64,000 nt of DNA from Croceibacterium soli (GTDB lineage Bacteria > Pseudomonadota > Alphaproteobacteria > Sphingomonadales > Sphingomonadaceae), in contig NZ_WTYK01000001.1 of assembly GCF_009828065.1 (NCBI RefSeq), positions 372,001 to 436,000 of the forward strand, written 5' to 3'. Made by a program: the position numbers and the translations under genes. Shown here piece after piece: positions 51,465 to 59,270 of this stretch; position 1 is the first letter of the stretch; each line of letters starts with the position of its first letter. The notes under the pieces are model-generated. The model saw nothing but the letters and a program-made list of their open reading frames with translations, was not told the origin of the DNA and ran no database searches.

Positions 51465-52840
51465 TGCGGCGCTTCCTGCCGAACAGCCTGCTGGGGCAGA
51501 TGCTGCTGTCGGTCGCCCTGGCGCTGCTGGTGGCGCAGACGATCTCGGCCGTGCTGCAGTACCGGGTCTACGAGCAGCGGCGCGAGATGATCGCGGCCAA
51601 CGGCCTCGCCTTCCAGCTGGTGACCGAACCGCGCTTCGACTTTCGCCCGATGAACCGCCGCGGCCGGGACGGGAACTACCGCGGGCGGTGGCAGCGCCTG
51701 CGGGTCGAACGCACGAGCGAACACCCGCTGCTGCCGGGCGAGATGCACCAGCCGGAGCGGGAGGAGCTGCTGCGCTCGATCCTGAGCGACCAGGGCGTCG
51801 ATCCCGCCGAAGTGATCGTGGTGACGCGCCGGATCGCCGACGACGATTACGTCATGAACCAGATGCGCGGGCGGGAACGGATGGATTGGGCGAAGGGCAG
51901 GATGCTCGTCGCCGGCCTGTTGCGCCAGGGCGAAACGGAGTGGACCGTCGCCCGCTGGCCGCTTTCCGAGCGGGAGCCGAACCAGCTCGGCGCGCTGATC
52001 GGGCAGACGCTGCTGCTCTACGTCATCCTGGTCGGCGGCCTTGCCCTGCTGCTGCGGCGCATCACCCGGCCGCTCGCCGCGCTGACCCGCCGGGTCGAAC
52101 ACTTCGCGACGACGCGCGAGATCGACGGGCAGCTCGAGCCCAGCGGACCGGACGACACGCGCCGCCTGATCGCGGCGCACAATGCCATGGAAGAGCGCAT
52201 CTCCGCCCTGCTGAACGAGAAGGACGTGATGCTCGGCGCGATCGGGCACGACCTCAAGACCCCGCTCGCCGCCTTGCGGGTGCGCATCGAATCGGTCGAG
52301 GACGCGGCCGAGCGCGAGCGGATGGCGGCGAGCATCGACGACATCAGCCGCTCACTCGACGATATTCTTTCGCTGGCGCGCGTCGGCCGTTCGACCGATC
52401 CGCTGGAAGTCACCGACCTTGCCGCGCTGGTCGGCGCGGTGGTCGAGGAGTTCGAGGACATGGACGAAGCGGTGACGCTGGCGGACACGGAGCGGGTCGC
52501 GCTGCCGATCCGCGCTACCTGGCTGCGCCGCGCTTTGCGCAACCTGATCGGCAATGCCTTGCGCTATGGCGAGCACGCGACGATTTCGCTGCGGCGCGAA
52601 GGGGGCGAGGCGGTCGTCCGGGTCGACGACCAAGGCCCCGGCATTCCGGAGACGGAACTCGGCCGGATGCTGGAGCCGTTCACCCGCGGCGAAAGTTCGC
52701 GCAACCGCACGACCGGCGGCGCGGGCCTGGGCCTGACCATCGCCAAAGCCATTGCCGAACAGCACGGCGGGCGGCTGGTCCTCGCCAACCGGCCGGAAGG
52801 CGGCTTGTCGGTGGAACTGCGCCTGCCGACAACGCGCTGA
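51464..52840 (+). CDS. EnvZ-type membrane sensor histidine kinase
   Basis: This 458-residue kinase has an N-terminal transmembrane helix (QMLLSVALALLVAQTISAVLQY), a periplasmic loop of about 150 residues rich in Arg (RPMNRRGRDGNYRGRWQRLRVERTSEH), and a second helix (LLLYVILVGGLALLL). A HAMP domain (RRITRPLAALTRRVEHFA), a HisKA domain with His262 in AIGHDLKTPLAALRVRIESVEDAAERERM, and an ATPase domain with NLIGNALRYG, DDQGPGIPE and GGAGLGLTIAKAIAEQHGG follow. It is the partner of the preceding regulator, translated from an overlapping TGATG. The positively charged sensor region suggests anionic or metal-linked ligands, as inference. Confidence 0.95.
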   Translation: MRRFLPNSLLGQMLLSVALALLVAQTISAVLQYRVYEQRREMIAANGLAFQLVTEPRFDFRPMNRRGRDGNYRGRWQRLRVERTSEHPLLPGEMHQPEREELLRSILSDQGVDPAEVIVVTRRIADDDYVMNQMRGRERMDWAKGRMLVAGLLRQGETEWTVARWPLSEREPNQLGALIGQTLLLYVILVGGLALLLRRITRPLAALTRRVEHFATTREIDGQLEPSGPDDTRRLIAAHNAMEERISALLNEKDVMLGAIGHDLKTPLAALRVRIESVEDAAERERMAASIDDISRSLDDILSLARVGRSTDPLEVTDLAALVGAVVEEFEDMDEAVTLADTERVALPIRATWLRRALRNLIGNALRYGEHATISLRREGGEAVVRVDDQGPGIPETELGRMLEPFTRGESSRNRTTGGAGLGLTIAKAIAEQHGGRLVLANRPEGGLSVELRLPTTR

Positions 52841-52907
52841 CCCGCTTCGCCTCCCGGCGCACCGTCAAGCGATAGACTTCGCGCAAATAGCGGCTAGAGC
52901 GGGGGCG

Positions 52908-54707
52908 ATGGCGGCGGGCAATCCCTTCATCCTTCTCGACGACGCGCGCAGCGAAGGCGCGGTCGATGCGCACCTGTTCGAAAACCCGCGCGCCGTGTTC
53001 GTGGCGCGGACGCCGGACGAGGTGGAACGCGTGCTGGCCGAAGCCGACGCGGCGCGGCGCGAAAGCGGCGGCACGCTGGCCGGGTACATCGCGTACGAAG
53101 CCGGCTTGGCCATCGAGCCGAAGCTGCGGCCGCTGGCGGCGGAACGGACCGGCGCCGACGGGCCGCTGGTCTGGTTCGGCCTGTTCGACGCGGAGACGAT
53201 CATCCCCGCGGCCGAGGTGCCGCAGTGGCTGGCAAGCCGGTCTGGCACGGGCCACACCTCGATCGGTCCGCTCGATCCGCAGATCTCGACCGGAGCCTAC
53301 CTGGAGGCGTTCGGCCGGCTGCAGGAAGCGATCCGCGCGGGCGACATCTATCAGGCCAACCTGACCTTCCGCCTGGCCGGCGCGGCGCGCGGCGATCCGG
53401 TCGCGCTCTATGCCGCGATCCGGCCGGCGGCGAATGCCGGTTATGGCGGGTTGGTGTTCGATGGCGAGCACTGGCTGCTGTCGTTCAGCCCGGAGCTGTT
53501 CTTCGCGCTCAAGGACCGCGCGGCCAAGGTCAAGCCGATGAAAGGCACGCGCCCGCGCGGACGCACCGGCGAAGAAGACGCGGCCCTCGCCGGCGAGCTG
53601 GCGAACTCGGTCAAGGACAAGGCCGAGAACCTGATGATCGTCGACCTGATGCGCAACGACCTCTCCCGCGTGGCCGAGGCAGGCAGCGTGCGGGTCGACA
53701 AGCCGTTCGCCATTGAGAGCTATCCCACCGTCCACCAGATGGTCTCGACCGTCCGCGCCAGCTTGCGCGAAGGGATGGGCGCGATCGACATGATCCGCGC
53801 CCTGTTCCCCTGCGGATCGATCACCGGCGCGCCGAAGATCCGCGCGATGGAGCTGATCCACCAGGTGGAGCGCGACGCGCGCGGGCCCTATTGCGGAGCC
53901 ATCGGGCGGATCGGCCCGAACGGCGACGCCGCGTTCAATGTGGCGATCCGCACGATCCGCCTGACCCCGGGCGAGAACGACCGGCACCACGCCGTGCTCG
54001 GCGTCGGCGGGGCGATCGTGGCCGACAGCGACGGCATGGGCGAATGGCGCGAGTGCCTGGTCAAGGCCGGGTTCGTGCGCGGCGCGGCCGGTGGGCACGA
54101 CCTGATCGAGACGATGCGGTTCGATCCCGAGAGCGGCATCGAACTGCTCGAACTCCACCTCGAGCGGATCAAGTCCAGCGCGGCCGAGCTCGGCTTCGCG
54201 TTCGACCGGCACGAGACGCGCAACCGCATTCAGGCGCTGTGCTTCGAGCTGGAAGAGGCCGCGCGGCTGCGCCTCGTGCTGGCGCGCAGCGGGGAAATCG
54301 CCCTCGAAACCGCGCCTCTGCCGCCGCCGGCGGAGGGCCCGGTCGCCTGCGTGGCGCTGCCGCACCCGCTGGTCTCGGGTGACTGGCGGCTGCGCCACAA
54401 GACCACCGACCGCGGCTTCCACCAGGCGGCCCTGGCCGTGGCGCAGGAGCACGGCGCATACGAAGCCCTGCTGGTGCGCGAGAATGGCCTCGTCACCGAA
54501 GGGACTTACACCAATCTTTTCCTGGAGCGCGGCGGCAAGCTACTGACTCCGCCGCTGGCCCTCGGGCTGCTCCCGGGCGTGCTGCGCCAGCAGCTGATCG
54601 GCCAGGGTCGCGCGGAGGAAGCGGAGCTGACTCTGGAGGATCTCTCCGAGGGCTTCCTGATCGGCAACGCCGTTCGCGGGCTGATCCCGGCAAGGATGCA
54701 CGCATGA
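52908..54707 (+). CDS. pabB: Fused aminodeoxychorismate synthase component I and aminodeoxychorismate lyase-like protein
   Basis: The 599-residue cytoplasmic protein has a PabB (chorismate-binding) half, about 1-360. It includes AYLEAFGRLQEAIRAGDIYQANLTF, FSPELFFALKDRAAKVKPMKGTRPRGRT, SVKDKAENLMIVDLMRNDLSRVAEAGSVRVDKPFAIESYPTVHQMVSTVRA, FPCGSITGAPKIRAMELI and GPYCGAIGRIGPNGDAAFNVAIRTI. The PabC/class IV aminotransferase half, about 370-599, has DLIETMRFDPESGIELLELHLERIKSSAAELGF, ALLVRENGLVTEGTYTNLFLERGG and LLPGVLRQQLI. Together they turn chorismate into p-aminobenzoate, with the PabA amidotransferase elsewhere. The ATG at 52908 fits; the next gene overlaps its stop. Confidence 0.93.
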   Translation: MAAGNPFILLDDARSEGAVDAHLFENPRAVFVARTPDEVERVLAEADAARRESGGTLAGYIAYEAGLAIEPKLRPLAAERTGADGPLVWFGLFDAETIIPAAEVPQWLASRSGTGHTSIGPLDPQISTGAYLEAFGRLQEAIRAGDIYQANLTFRLAGAARGDPVALYAAIRPAANAGYGGLVFDGEHWLLSFSPELFFALKDRAAKVKPMKGTRPRGRTGEEDAALAGELANSVKDKAENLMIVDLMRNDLSRVAEAGSVRVDKPFAIESYPTVHQMVSTVRASLREGMGAIDMIRALFPCGSITGAPKIRAMELIHQVERDARGPYCGAIGRIGPNGDAAFNVAIRTIRLTPGENDRHHAVLGVGGAIVADSDGMGEWRECLVKAGFVRGAAGGHDLIETMRFDPESGIELLELHLERIKSSAAELGFAFDRHETRNRIQALCFELEEAARLRLVLARSGEIALETAPLPPPAEGPVACVALPHPLVSGDWRLRHKTTDRGFHQAALAVAQEHGAYEALLVRENGLVTEGTYTNLFLERGGKLLTPPLALGLLPGVLRQQLIGQGRAEEAELTLEDLSEGFLIGNAVRGLIPARMHA

Positions 54708-55882
54708 GCCTTCCCCACCTGTCGAATGCGCTCAAGCGGATCGAAGGCTCGCCCACCACGGCGATGACCGACCGGGCGACCGAGCTGCGCGAGCAAGGGC
54801 GCGACGTGATCTCGCTATCGGTCGGCGAACCGGACTTTCCTACCCCCGCGCACGTGATCGAGGCGGCCAAGGCGGCGCTGGACGCGGGCGACACGCGGTA
54901 CACGCCGGTTACCGGCACCGCGCGGCTCAAGCGCGCGGCGGCGCTGCATTTCGAGCGGGACCTCGGCATCGCCACCGATCCCAAGGACGTCATCGTCAGC
55001 GCCGGCGGCAAGCAGGCGATCTTCGAAGCTCTCGCCGCGACCCTGAGCGACGGCGACGAAGTGATCGTCCCGTCGCCATGGTGGGTCAGCTACCCGCAGA
55101 TGGTGCGCTTCTGCGGTGGACGCGTGGTGCCGCTGATCACCCATCCGCATGACGGGTTCCACTTCGACCCCGCCGATGTCGAGGCGCTGATCACCCCGCG
55201 AACCCAGTGGCTGCTGCTCAACAGCCCCGGCAACCCGACCGGGGCGGTCTATTCCGAAGCGCTGCTGCGCGGCATCGGCGAGGTCCTGCGGCGCCATCCG
55301 CGCGTGCTGGTGATGTCGGACGACATCTATTCCCCGCTGATCTACACCGGCGCGCCGCACGCGACGCTCGCCGCGCTGTGCCCCGATCTGGCGGACCGCA
55401 TCTGCACCGTATCCGGCGTGTCGAAGAGCCATGCGATGACAGGCTTCCGCATCGGCGTCGCCACCGGGCCCGCCTGGCTGATCGAGGCCATGGGCCGCCT
55501 GCAGAGCAACTCTAGCGGCAACCCGGCATCGATCAGCCAGGCGGCCGCGGTCGCGGCGTTCGAAGGCCCGCAGGACTTCCTCGAAGGCTGGCGCGAGCGG
55601 TTTCGCGCACGGCGGGACATGGTCGTCGCGGCGATCAACGCTATCCCCGGCCTCTCCACGCCAGTTCCGGAAGGCGCCTTCTACTGCTTCATCGACGCCG
55701 CGCCGCTGATGAAGCGCTTCGGAGACGACAAGGCCCTGGCCTTGCACCTGCTCGAACATGGAGTTGCCGTGGTCGCCGCCTCGGCCTTCGGGGGCAAGAA
55801 CGGCTTCCGCATCAGCTTCGCCGCCGACGAGGCGGTTCTGGAAGAGGCGCTGCGGCGGATCGCGGGCGCTCTCGCTGGATAG
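54704..55882 (+). CDS. Class I aminotransferase, probably aspartate aminotransferase
   Basis: This 392-residue PLP enzyme is an AAT-I (aspartate/aromatic) aminotransferase. It has AMTDRATELREQGRDVISLSVGEPDFPTPAHV, GDTRYTPVTG, SAGGKQAIFEALAATLSDGDEVIVPSPWWVSYPQM, NSPGNPTGAVYSEALL and the PLP Lys241 in VSGVSKSHAMTGFRIGVATGP. The C-terminus has VAASAFGGKNGFRISFAADEAVLEEALRRI. The most likely substrate is aspartate with 2-oxoglutarate; aromatic amino acids or related ketoacids are possible. Its ATG overlaps the pabB-pabC stop (ATGA), so it is the second gene of that operon. A family A repeat follows. Confidence 0.9.
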   Translation: MSLPHLSNALKRIEGSPTTAMTDRATELREQGRDVISLSVGEPDFPTPAHVIEAAKAALDAGDTRYTPVTGTARLKRAAALHFERDLGIATDPKDVIVSAGGKQAIFEALAATLSDGDEVIVPSPWWVSYPQMVRFCGGRVVPLITHPHDGFHFDPADVEALITPRTQWLLLNSPGNPTGAVYSEALLRGIGEVLRRHPRVLVMSDDIYSPLIYTGAPHATLAALCPDLADRICTVSGVSKSHAMTGFRIGVATGPAWLIEAMGRLQSNSSGNPASISQAAAVAAFEGPQDFLEGWRERFRARRDMVVAAINAIPGLSTPVPEGAFYCFIDAAPLMKRFGDDKALALHLLEHGVAVVAASAFGGKNGFRISFAADEAVLEEALRRIAGALAG

Positions 55883-55899
55883 CATCCCTCCCCAACTCC

Positions 55900-55986
55900 C
55901 GTTCGCCCTGAGCTTGTCGAAGGGCCGTTCTTCCTTCCTACGCCGCACACGAAAAAGCGGTGCTTCGACAAGCTCAGCACGAACGG
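55900..55986. repeat. Family A palindromic repeat pair upstream of rluA-like gene
   Basis: cgttcgccctgagcttgtcgaagggccg and the inverted gtgcttcgacaagctcagcacgaacgg flank a short spacer. It occupies the space between two same-strand genes, so the rluA promoter must lie within or just after it. Confidence 0.88.
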
Positions 55987-56001
55987 AGTATAAGACGTAC
56001 C

Positions 56002-56667
56002 ATGATGCCGACCATCCTTTACGAAGACGGCGAATCCCTGGTGATCGACAAGCCGGGCGGCTTGCCGATCGAGCGTCCGCGCGCCGGGGGCCGGTCGCTG
56101 GAGGATCATCTCGACGATCTCCGCCTCGGCTTTCAGCGCCCGCCGGTGCCGGTTCACCGAATCGATACCGATACTTCCGGCTGCCTGCTGCTGGCGCGCA
56201 ATCCGAAGGCGCTGAAGCGCTTCGCGCGCGCTTTCGAGGAGCGGGCGGTGGGCAAGCGCTATCTCGGGATACTTGCCGGCGTGCCCGCTAAGAGCGAAGG
56301 CACGATCGACCTGGCGTTGACCAAGATCAGCAGCGCCGAGAAGGGCTGGCGGATGATCCTGGCCAAGAAGGGCAAGCCATCGATCACGCACTGGCGCGTG
56401 CTGCAGGAAGCGAACGGCCGCGCGCTGGTGGAATTCCGGCCGGAGACCGGGCGCACCCACCAGATCCGCGTCCATTCCGCCAGCGGCATCGGCATTCCGC
56501 TGCTCGGCGATCCGGTCTACGGCGACGGCCCAAGGAAGGCTGGGGGCGCCGCCCGCACGATGCTGCATGCAGCGGGTATCGAGATCCAGCGAGAGGGCAA
56601 GCCGCCGATCATCGCTGCCGCCCCGCTGCCCGCCGACTTCGCCGCGCTCGGTTTCGCCGATGGATGA
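56002..56667 (+). CDS. RluA-family RNA pseudouridine synthase
   Basis: This 221-residue cytoplasmic enzyme isomerises uridine to pseudouridine in rRNA or tRNA. The catalytic Asp55 is in VPVHRIDTDTSGCLLLARNPKALKRFARAFEERAVGKRYLGIL, the family signature. LVIDKPGGLPIERP precedes it and FRPETGRTHQIRVHSASGIGIPLLGDPVYGDG follows. There is no S4 domain, unlike RluC or RluD, and the size suggests an RluA/TruC-type enzyme. The start MMPTILYEDG offers ATGs at 56002 and 56005. Its stop overlaps the arfB start. The target uridine is not predictable. Confidence 0.92.
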   Translation: MMPTILYEDGESLVIDKPGGLPIERPRAGGRSLEDHLDDLRLGFQRPPVPVHRIDTDTSGCLLLARNPKALKRFARAFEERAVGKRYLGILAGVPAKSEGTIDLALTKISSAEKGWRMILAKKGKPSITHWRVLQEANGRALVEFRPETGRTHQIRVHSASGIGIPLLGDPVYGDGPRKAGGAARTMLHAAGIEIQREGKPPIIAAAPLPADFAALGFADG

Positions 56668-57064
56668 ATTCGCTGCCCGGGCGCTCGAGCTGACCGAGGA
56701 GAGCTTCATCGCCGCCTCGGGCCCGGGCGGGCAGAACGTCAACAAAGTGGCGACCGCGGTGCAGGTGCGGCTCGACGTGTTCGCGCTGCGGCTGCCGCCC
56801 GCCGCGTTCCACCGGCTGAAGGCACTCGCCGGCAGCCGCATGACCGCTAAAGGCGAGATCGTGCTGACCGCGCGCAAGTACCGCACCCAGGAGGCCAACC
56901 GCGAGGATGCCCGCGCGCGAATCGCCGAACTGGTCGAGCAGGCGCTGGTCGAGCCGAAGCAGCGTGCCAAGAGCCGCCTCAACCGGGTGAAGAAGGAACA
57001 GCGCATCAAGTCCAAGAAAGCGCGCGGCACGGTCAAGGTGAACCGCGGCAAGGTGGACTGGTAG
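56660..57064 (+). CDS. arfB: Alternative ribosome-rescue factor, GGQ peptidyl-tRNA hydrolase
   Basis: This 134-residue protein has the GGQ catalytic motif in AASGPGGQNVNKVATAVQVRLDVF (23-25), as in ArfB/YaeJ, and the strongly basic C-terminal tail (LNRVKKEQRIKSKKARGTVKVNRGKVDW) that inserts into the mRNA channel of stalled ribosomes. Members release nascent chains from ribosomes without a stop codon. The ATG at 56660 overlaps the preceding gene's stop (ATGGATGA), so the two are translationally coupled; longer frames are shadow. A family B repeat follows. Confidence 0.95.
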   Translation: MDEFAARALELTEESFIAASGPGGQNVNKVATAVQVRLDVFALRLPPAAFHRLKALAGSRMTAKGEIVLTARKYRTQEANREDARARIAELVEQALVEPKQRAKSRLNRVKKEQRIKSKKARGTVKVNRGKVDW

Positions 57065-57070
57065 GAAACC

Positions 57071-57153
57071 CGTCATCCCGGCGGACGCCGGGATCGCTGG
57101 AGGTTCAGCTCCGTGCAAGTGGCCAACGGTCCCGGATCAAGTCCGGGACGACG
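57071..57153. repeat. Family B palindromic repeat pair
   Basis: cgtcatcccggcggacgccgggatcgctgg and the inverted gccaacggtcccggatcaagtccgggacgacgg. The left unit has a CGTCAT start and a different loop, so it is a more diverged copy. It lies 7 bases after arfB. Confidence 0.85.
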
Positions 57154-57283
57154 GCTCCGCTTGACTTTTCACCCCTCCTGCCGCAATGGCGCGCGCAGAT
57201 GGGCGGCGCCGAACGCGTCGCCCGATGTTTTTCGGGCCCGGGGAAGTCTCCAGCGCCCTTACCGTTAGTTTGGGAATCAGACC

Positions 57284-57451
57284 ATGGCGAAGCCAGCAAC
57301 CGTCAAGATCCGGCTCAACTCGACCGCCGGCACCGGCTTCTTCTACGTGACCAAGAAGAACCCGCGGAACGTCACCGAGAAGCTCAGCTTCCGGAAGTAC
57401 GATCCCGTCGCCAAGAAGCACGTCGAGTTCAAGGAAGCGAAGATCAAGTAA
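57284..57451 (+). CDS. rpmG: 50S ribosomal protein L33
   Basis: This small 55-residue protein has [29 protein letters not shown], then [22 protein letters not shown]. The pattern [23 protein letters not shown] is characteristic of bacterial L33. It lacks the CxxC zinc pairs found in some relatives. It binds 23S rRNA near the exit-site tRNA in the large subunit. The gene is too short to show as a long frame. TTGACT at 57161-57166 is a possible -35, with a poor -10. It is monocistronic or co-transcribed with lolA. Confidence 0.96.
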   Translation: MAKPATVKIRLNSTAGTGFFYVTKKNPRNVTEKLSFRKYDPVAKKHVEFKEAKIK

Positions 57452-57535
57452 GCCGGAATGGCCGAACCCACCCTTTCAAATTGGGAACGGGGGGGTTCAC
57501 AGACGGTTCAATGCCCCGACCTTAACCACGGGAGC

Positions 57536-58204
57536 ATGAAGCACTTGATCCGATTTGCCGCAAAACCGCTGCGCGCCGCCATTGCCGGCGCGCTTGCCGT
57601 TTCCGCACCCGCCGTTCTGCTTGCCCCTGCCGTGCCCGCCGCGGCGCAAAGCAGCAGCGGCCAGCTCGACCGCGCGGTCGCCGCGCTGCGCGGCATCTCC
57701 ACCATGAAAGCCGATTTCACCCAGACCGACCGCAACGGCCGGACTGTGCGCGGCAAGCTCACGCTCAAGCGTCCGGGCCGGATTCGCTTCGAGTACGAGA
57801 AGGGCGCCAACATGCTCGTCGTGTCCGACGGCAAGGCGCTGACGCTGATCGATTACGAGGTCAACCAGGTCCAGCGGTGGCCGATCAGCAACTCGCCGCT
57901 CGGCGCGCTGCTCGATCCCAAGCGCGACGTGAAGCGCTACGGCAAGCTCAACCCCACCGGAAACCCGGACGTGGTCAGCGTCGAAGTGCGCGATCCGAAG
58001 AAGCCGGAGTACGGCGTCATAACGCTGGTCTTCGTCAAGGACGCGCGCGCGCCGGGCGGGCTCGAACTGGCAAGCTGGGTGGCGCTCGATTCGCAGAACC
58101 AGCGCACGACCGTGCGGCTTTCGAACCACAGCTACGGCGCCTCCGTGCCCGACAGCACGTTCAGGTTCGAGGATCCGCGCCGCGCGTCCCGCCGACCGCG
58201 GTAA
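57536..58204 (+). CDS. lolA: LolA-like outer membrane lipoprotein carrier protein
   Basis: This 222-residue periplasmic protein has the signal peptide MKHLIRFAAKPLRAAIAGALAVSAPAVLLAPAVPAAAQ and a LolA-type domain: LDRAVAALRGISTMKADFTQTDRNGRTVRGKLTLKRPGRIRFEYEKGANMLVVSDGKALTLIDYEVNQVQRWPISNSPLGALLDPKRDV. LolA escorts lipoproteins from the inner membrane LolCDE complex to the outer membrane. That connects it with lnt and lgt, which prepare those lipoproteins. GGAGC precedes the ATG at 57536. A 177-nt gap and a strong terminator follow. Confidence 0.92.
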   Translation: MKHLIRFAAKPLRAAIAGALAVSAPAVLLAPAVPAAAQSSSGQLDRAVAALRGISTMKADFTQTDRNGRTVRGKLTLKRPGRIRFEYEKGANMLVVSDGKALTLIDYEVNQVQRWPISNSPLGALLDPKRDVKRYGKLNPTGNPDVVSVEVRDPKKPEYGVITLVFVKDARAPGGLELASWVALDSQNQRTTVRLSNHSYGASVPDSTFRFEDPRRASRRPR

Positions 58205-58381
58205 ACGATTCGCCTGCGGGCCGCTCCGTGCATGCGGTGAACGGTGGCGGCCCATTCATGACGCAGAAAGCCACTGCCCCGTAGTTTATCCAGACAAGTC
58301 CGGCGGAGGCGGGTTTCCCCCCTGTTGCCCTGCCCTCGATATACGCCGGGCTTGTACAGCGTGACGAACGCTCAAGATGAA
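58205..58381. other. Gap between lolA and a strong terminator; possible small RNA
   Basis: No gene or repeat is recognisable here. It ends at a near-ideal terminator with no coding frame feeding it other than lolA, 177 nt upstream. The stretch could be a 3' untranslated region of lolA or a separate small RNA. I see no convincing -35/-10 pair. Confidence 0.3.
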
Positions 58382-58415
58382 CCCCCGCGCCAATGCCCCC
58401 GGCGCGGGGGTTTTT
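58382..58415 (+). terminator. Rho-independent terminator between lolA and xth
   Basis: A 10-bp perfect GC stem (cccccgcgcc / ggcgcggggg), nine-base loop aatgccccc, then TTTTT. It ends plus-strand transcripts coming from lolA, so xth probably has its own promoter in the ~60 bases after it. Confidence 0.92.
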
Positions 58416-58478
58416 CGTTGCCGAAAGCCTTGCCCGGGCGCCTTGCCGCACGGCGCTCAGCCTCCTATCCCGCTCGCC

Positions 58479-59270
58479 ATGGTCACGATTGCCAGTTGGA
58501 ACATCAATTCCGTCCGCCTGCGGATGAGCCAGGTCGCCCGTCTCCTCGTGCAGGAGGCGCCGGACGTGCTGTGCCTGCAGGAGATCAAGTGCCAGGAGCA
58601 CCAGTTCCCGGCCGAAGCCTTCGCCGAGCTCGGATATGTCCATCAGGTGATCCACGGGCAGAAGGGCTATCACGGCGTCGCCACGGTCAGCCGGATTCCC
58701 CTGCGCGAGTGCTCCCGCCACGACTGGCAGGACAACGGCGAGGCCCGCCATGTCGGCGTCGAGCTGCTCGGGCCCGGCGGCGGGATGGTGCTGGAGAACG
58801 TCTACATCCCCGCCGGCGGCGACACGCCCGATCGCGAGGCGAATCCCAAGTTCGGCCAGAAGCTCGACTTCATCGAGCGGATGACCCGCTGGGCCGACGC
58901 GCTCGACCGGCCGACGCTGATCGTCGGGGACTTCAACATCGCCCCGCTCGACTGCGACGTCTATGACCACAAGGCGCTGCTCAAGGTCGTCAGCCACACG
59001 CCGGTGGAGGTCGAAACCCTCGACCGTTTCCGCTACGCGCACGGCTGGGTCGACCTCGGCCGTGAGCATATCCCGGCGCCCGGCCGCTGCTACAGCTGGT
59101 GGAGCTACCGCGCCTACTGGCGCAAGAAGGACCAAGGCCGCCGGCTGGACCACATGTGGGCCTCGCCCGAGCTCGCCCCGCACGCCCGCGCGCACCGGGT
59201 GATCGAGGAAACGCGCGACTGGGAACAGCCTTCGGACCATGTGCCGCTGGTGACGGAGTTCGCTCTCTGA
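58479..59270 (+). CDS. xth: Exodeoxyribonuclease III (AP endonuclease)
   Basis: This 263-residue enzyme cleaves abasic sites and removes 3' blocking groups in base-excision repair. It has SWNINSVRLRMSQV, the metal-binding Glu in CLQEIKCQEHQFPAEAF (Glu35), YHGVATVSRIPL, LENVYIPAGGDTPDREANPKF, VGDFNIAPLDCDVYDHKALLK (about 153-160) and the catalytic pair in WEQPSDHVPLVTEF. These are all the exonuclease III signatures. The ATG at 58479 fits; longer frames lack family residues. The gene's last codon and stop overlap the presumed start of ribA (CTGA), so the two are translationally coupled. Confidence 0.95.
   Translation: MVTIASWNINSVRLRMSQVARLLVQEAPDVLCLQEIKCQEHQFPAEAFAELGYVHQVIHGQKGYHGVATVSRIPLRECSRHDWQDNGEARHVGVELLGPGGGMVLENVYIPAGGDTPDREANPKFGQKLDFIERMTRWADALDRPTLIVGDFNIAPLDCDVYDHKALLKVVSHTPVEVETLDRFRYAHGWVDLGREHIPAPGRCYSWWSYRAYWRKKDQGRRLDHMWASPELAPHARAHRVIEETRDWEQPSDHVPLVTEFAL

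Noticed and set aside
58377-58478. Upstream extension of xth to the ATG at 58377
   Set aside because: It would translate through the terminator hairpin, and the extra residues are unlike the family; the ATG at 58479 begins MVTIASWNIN.
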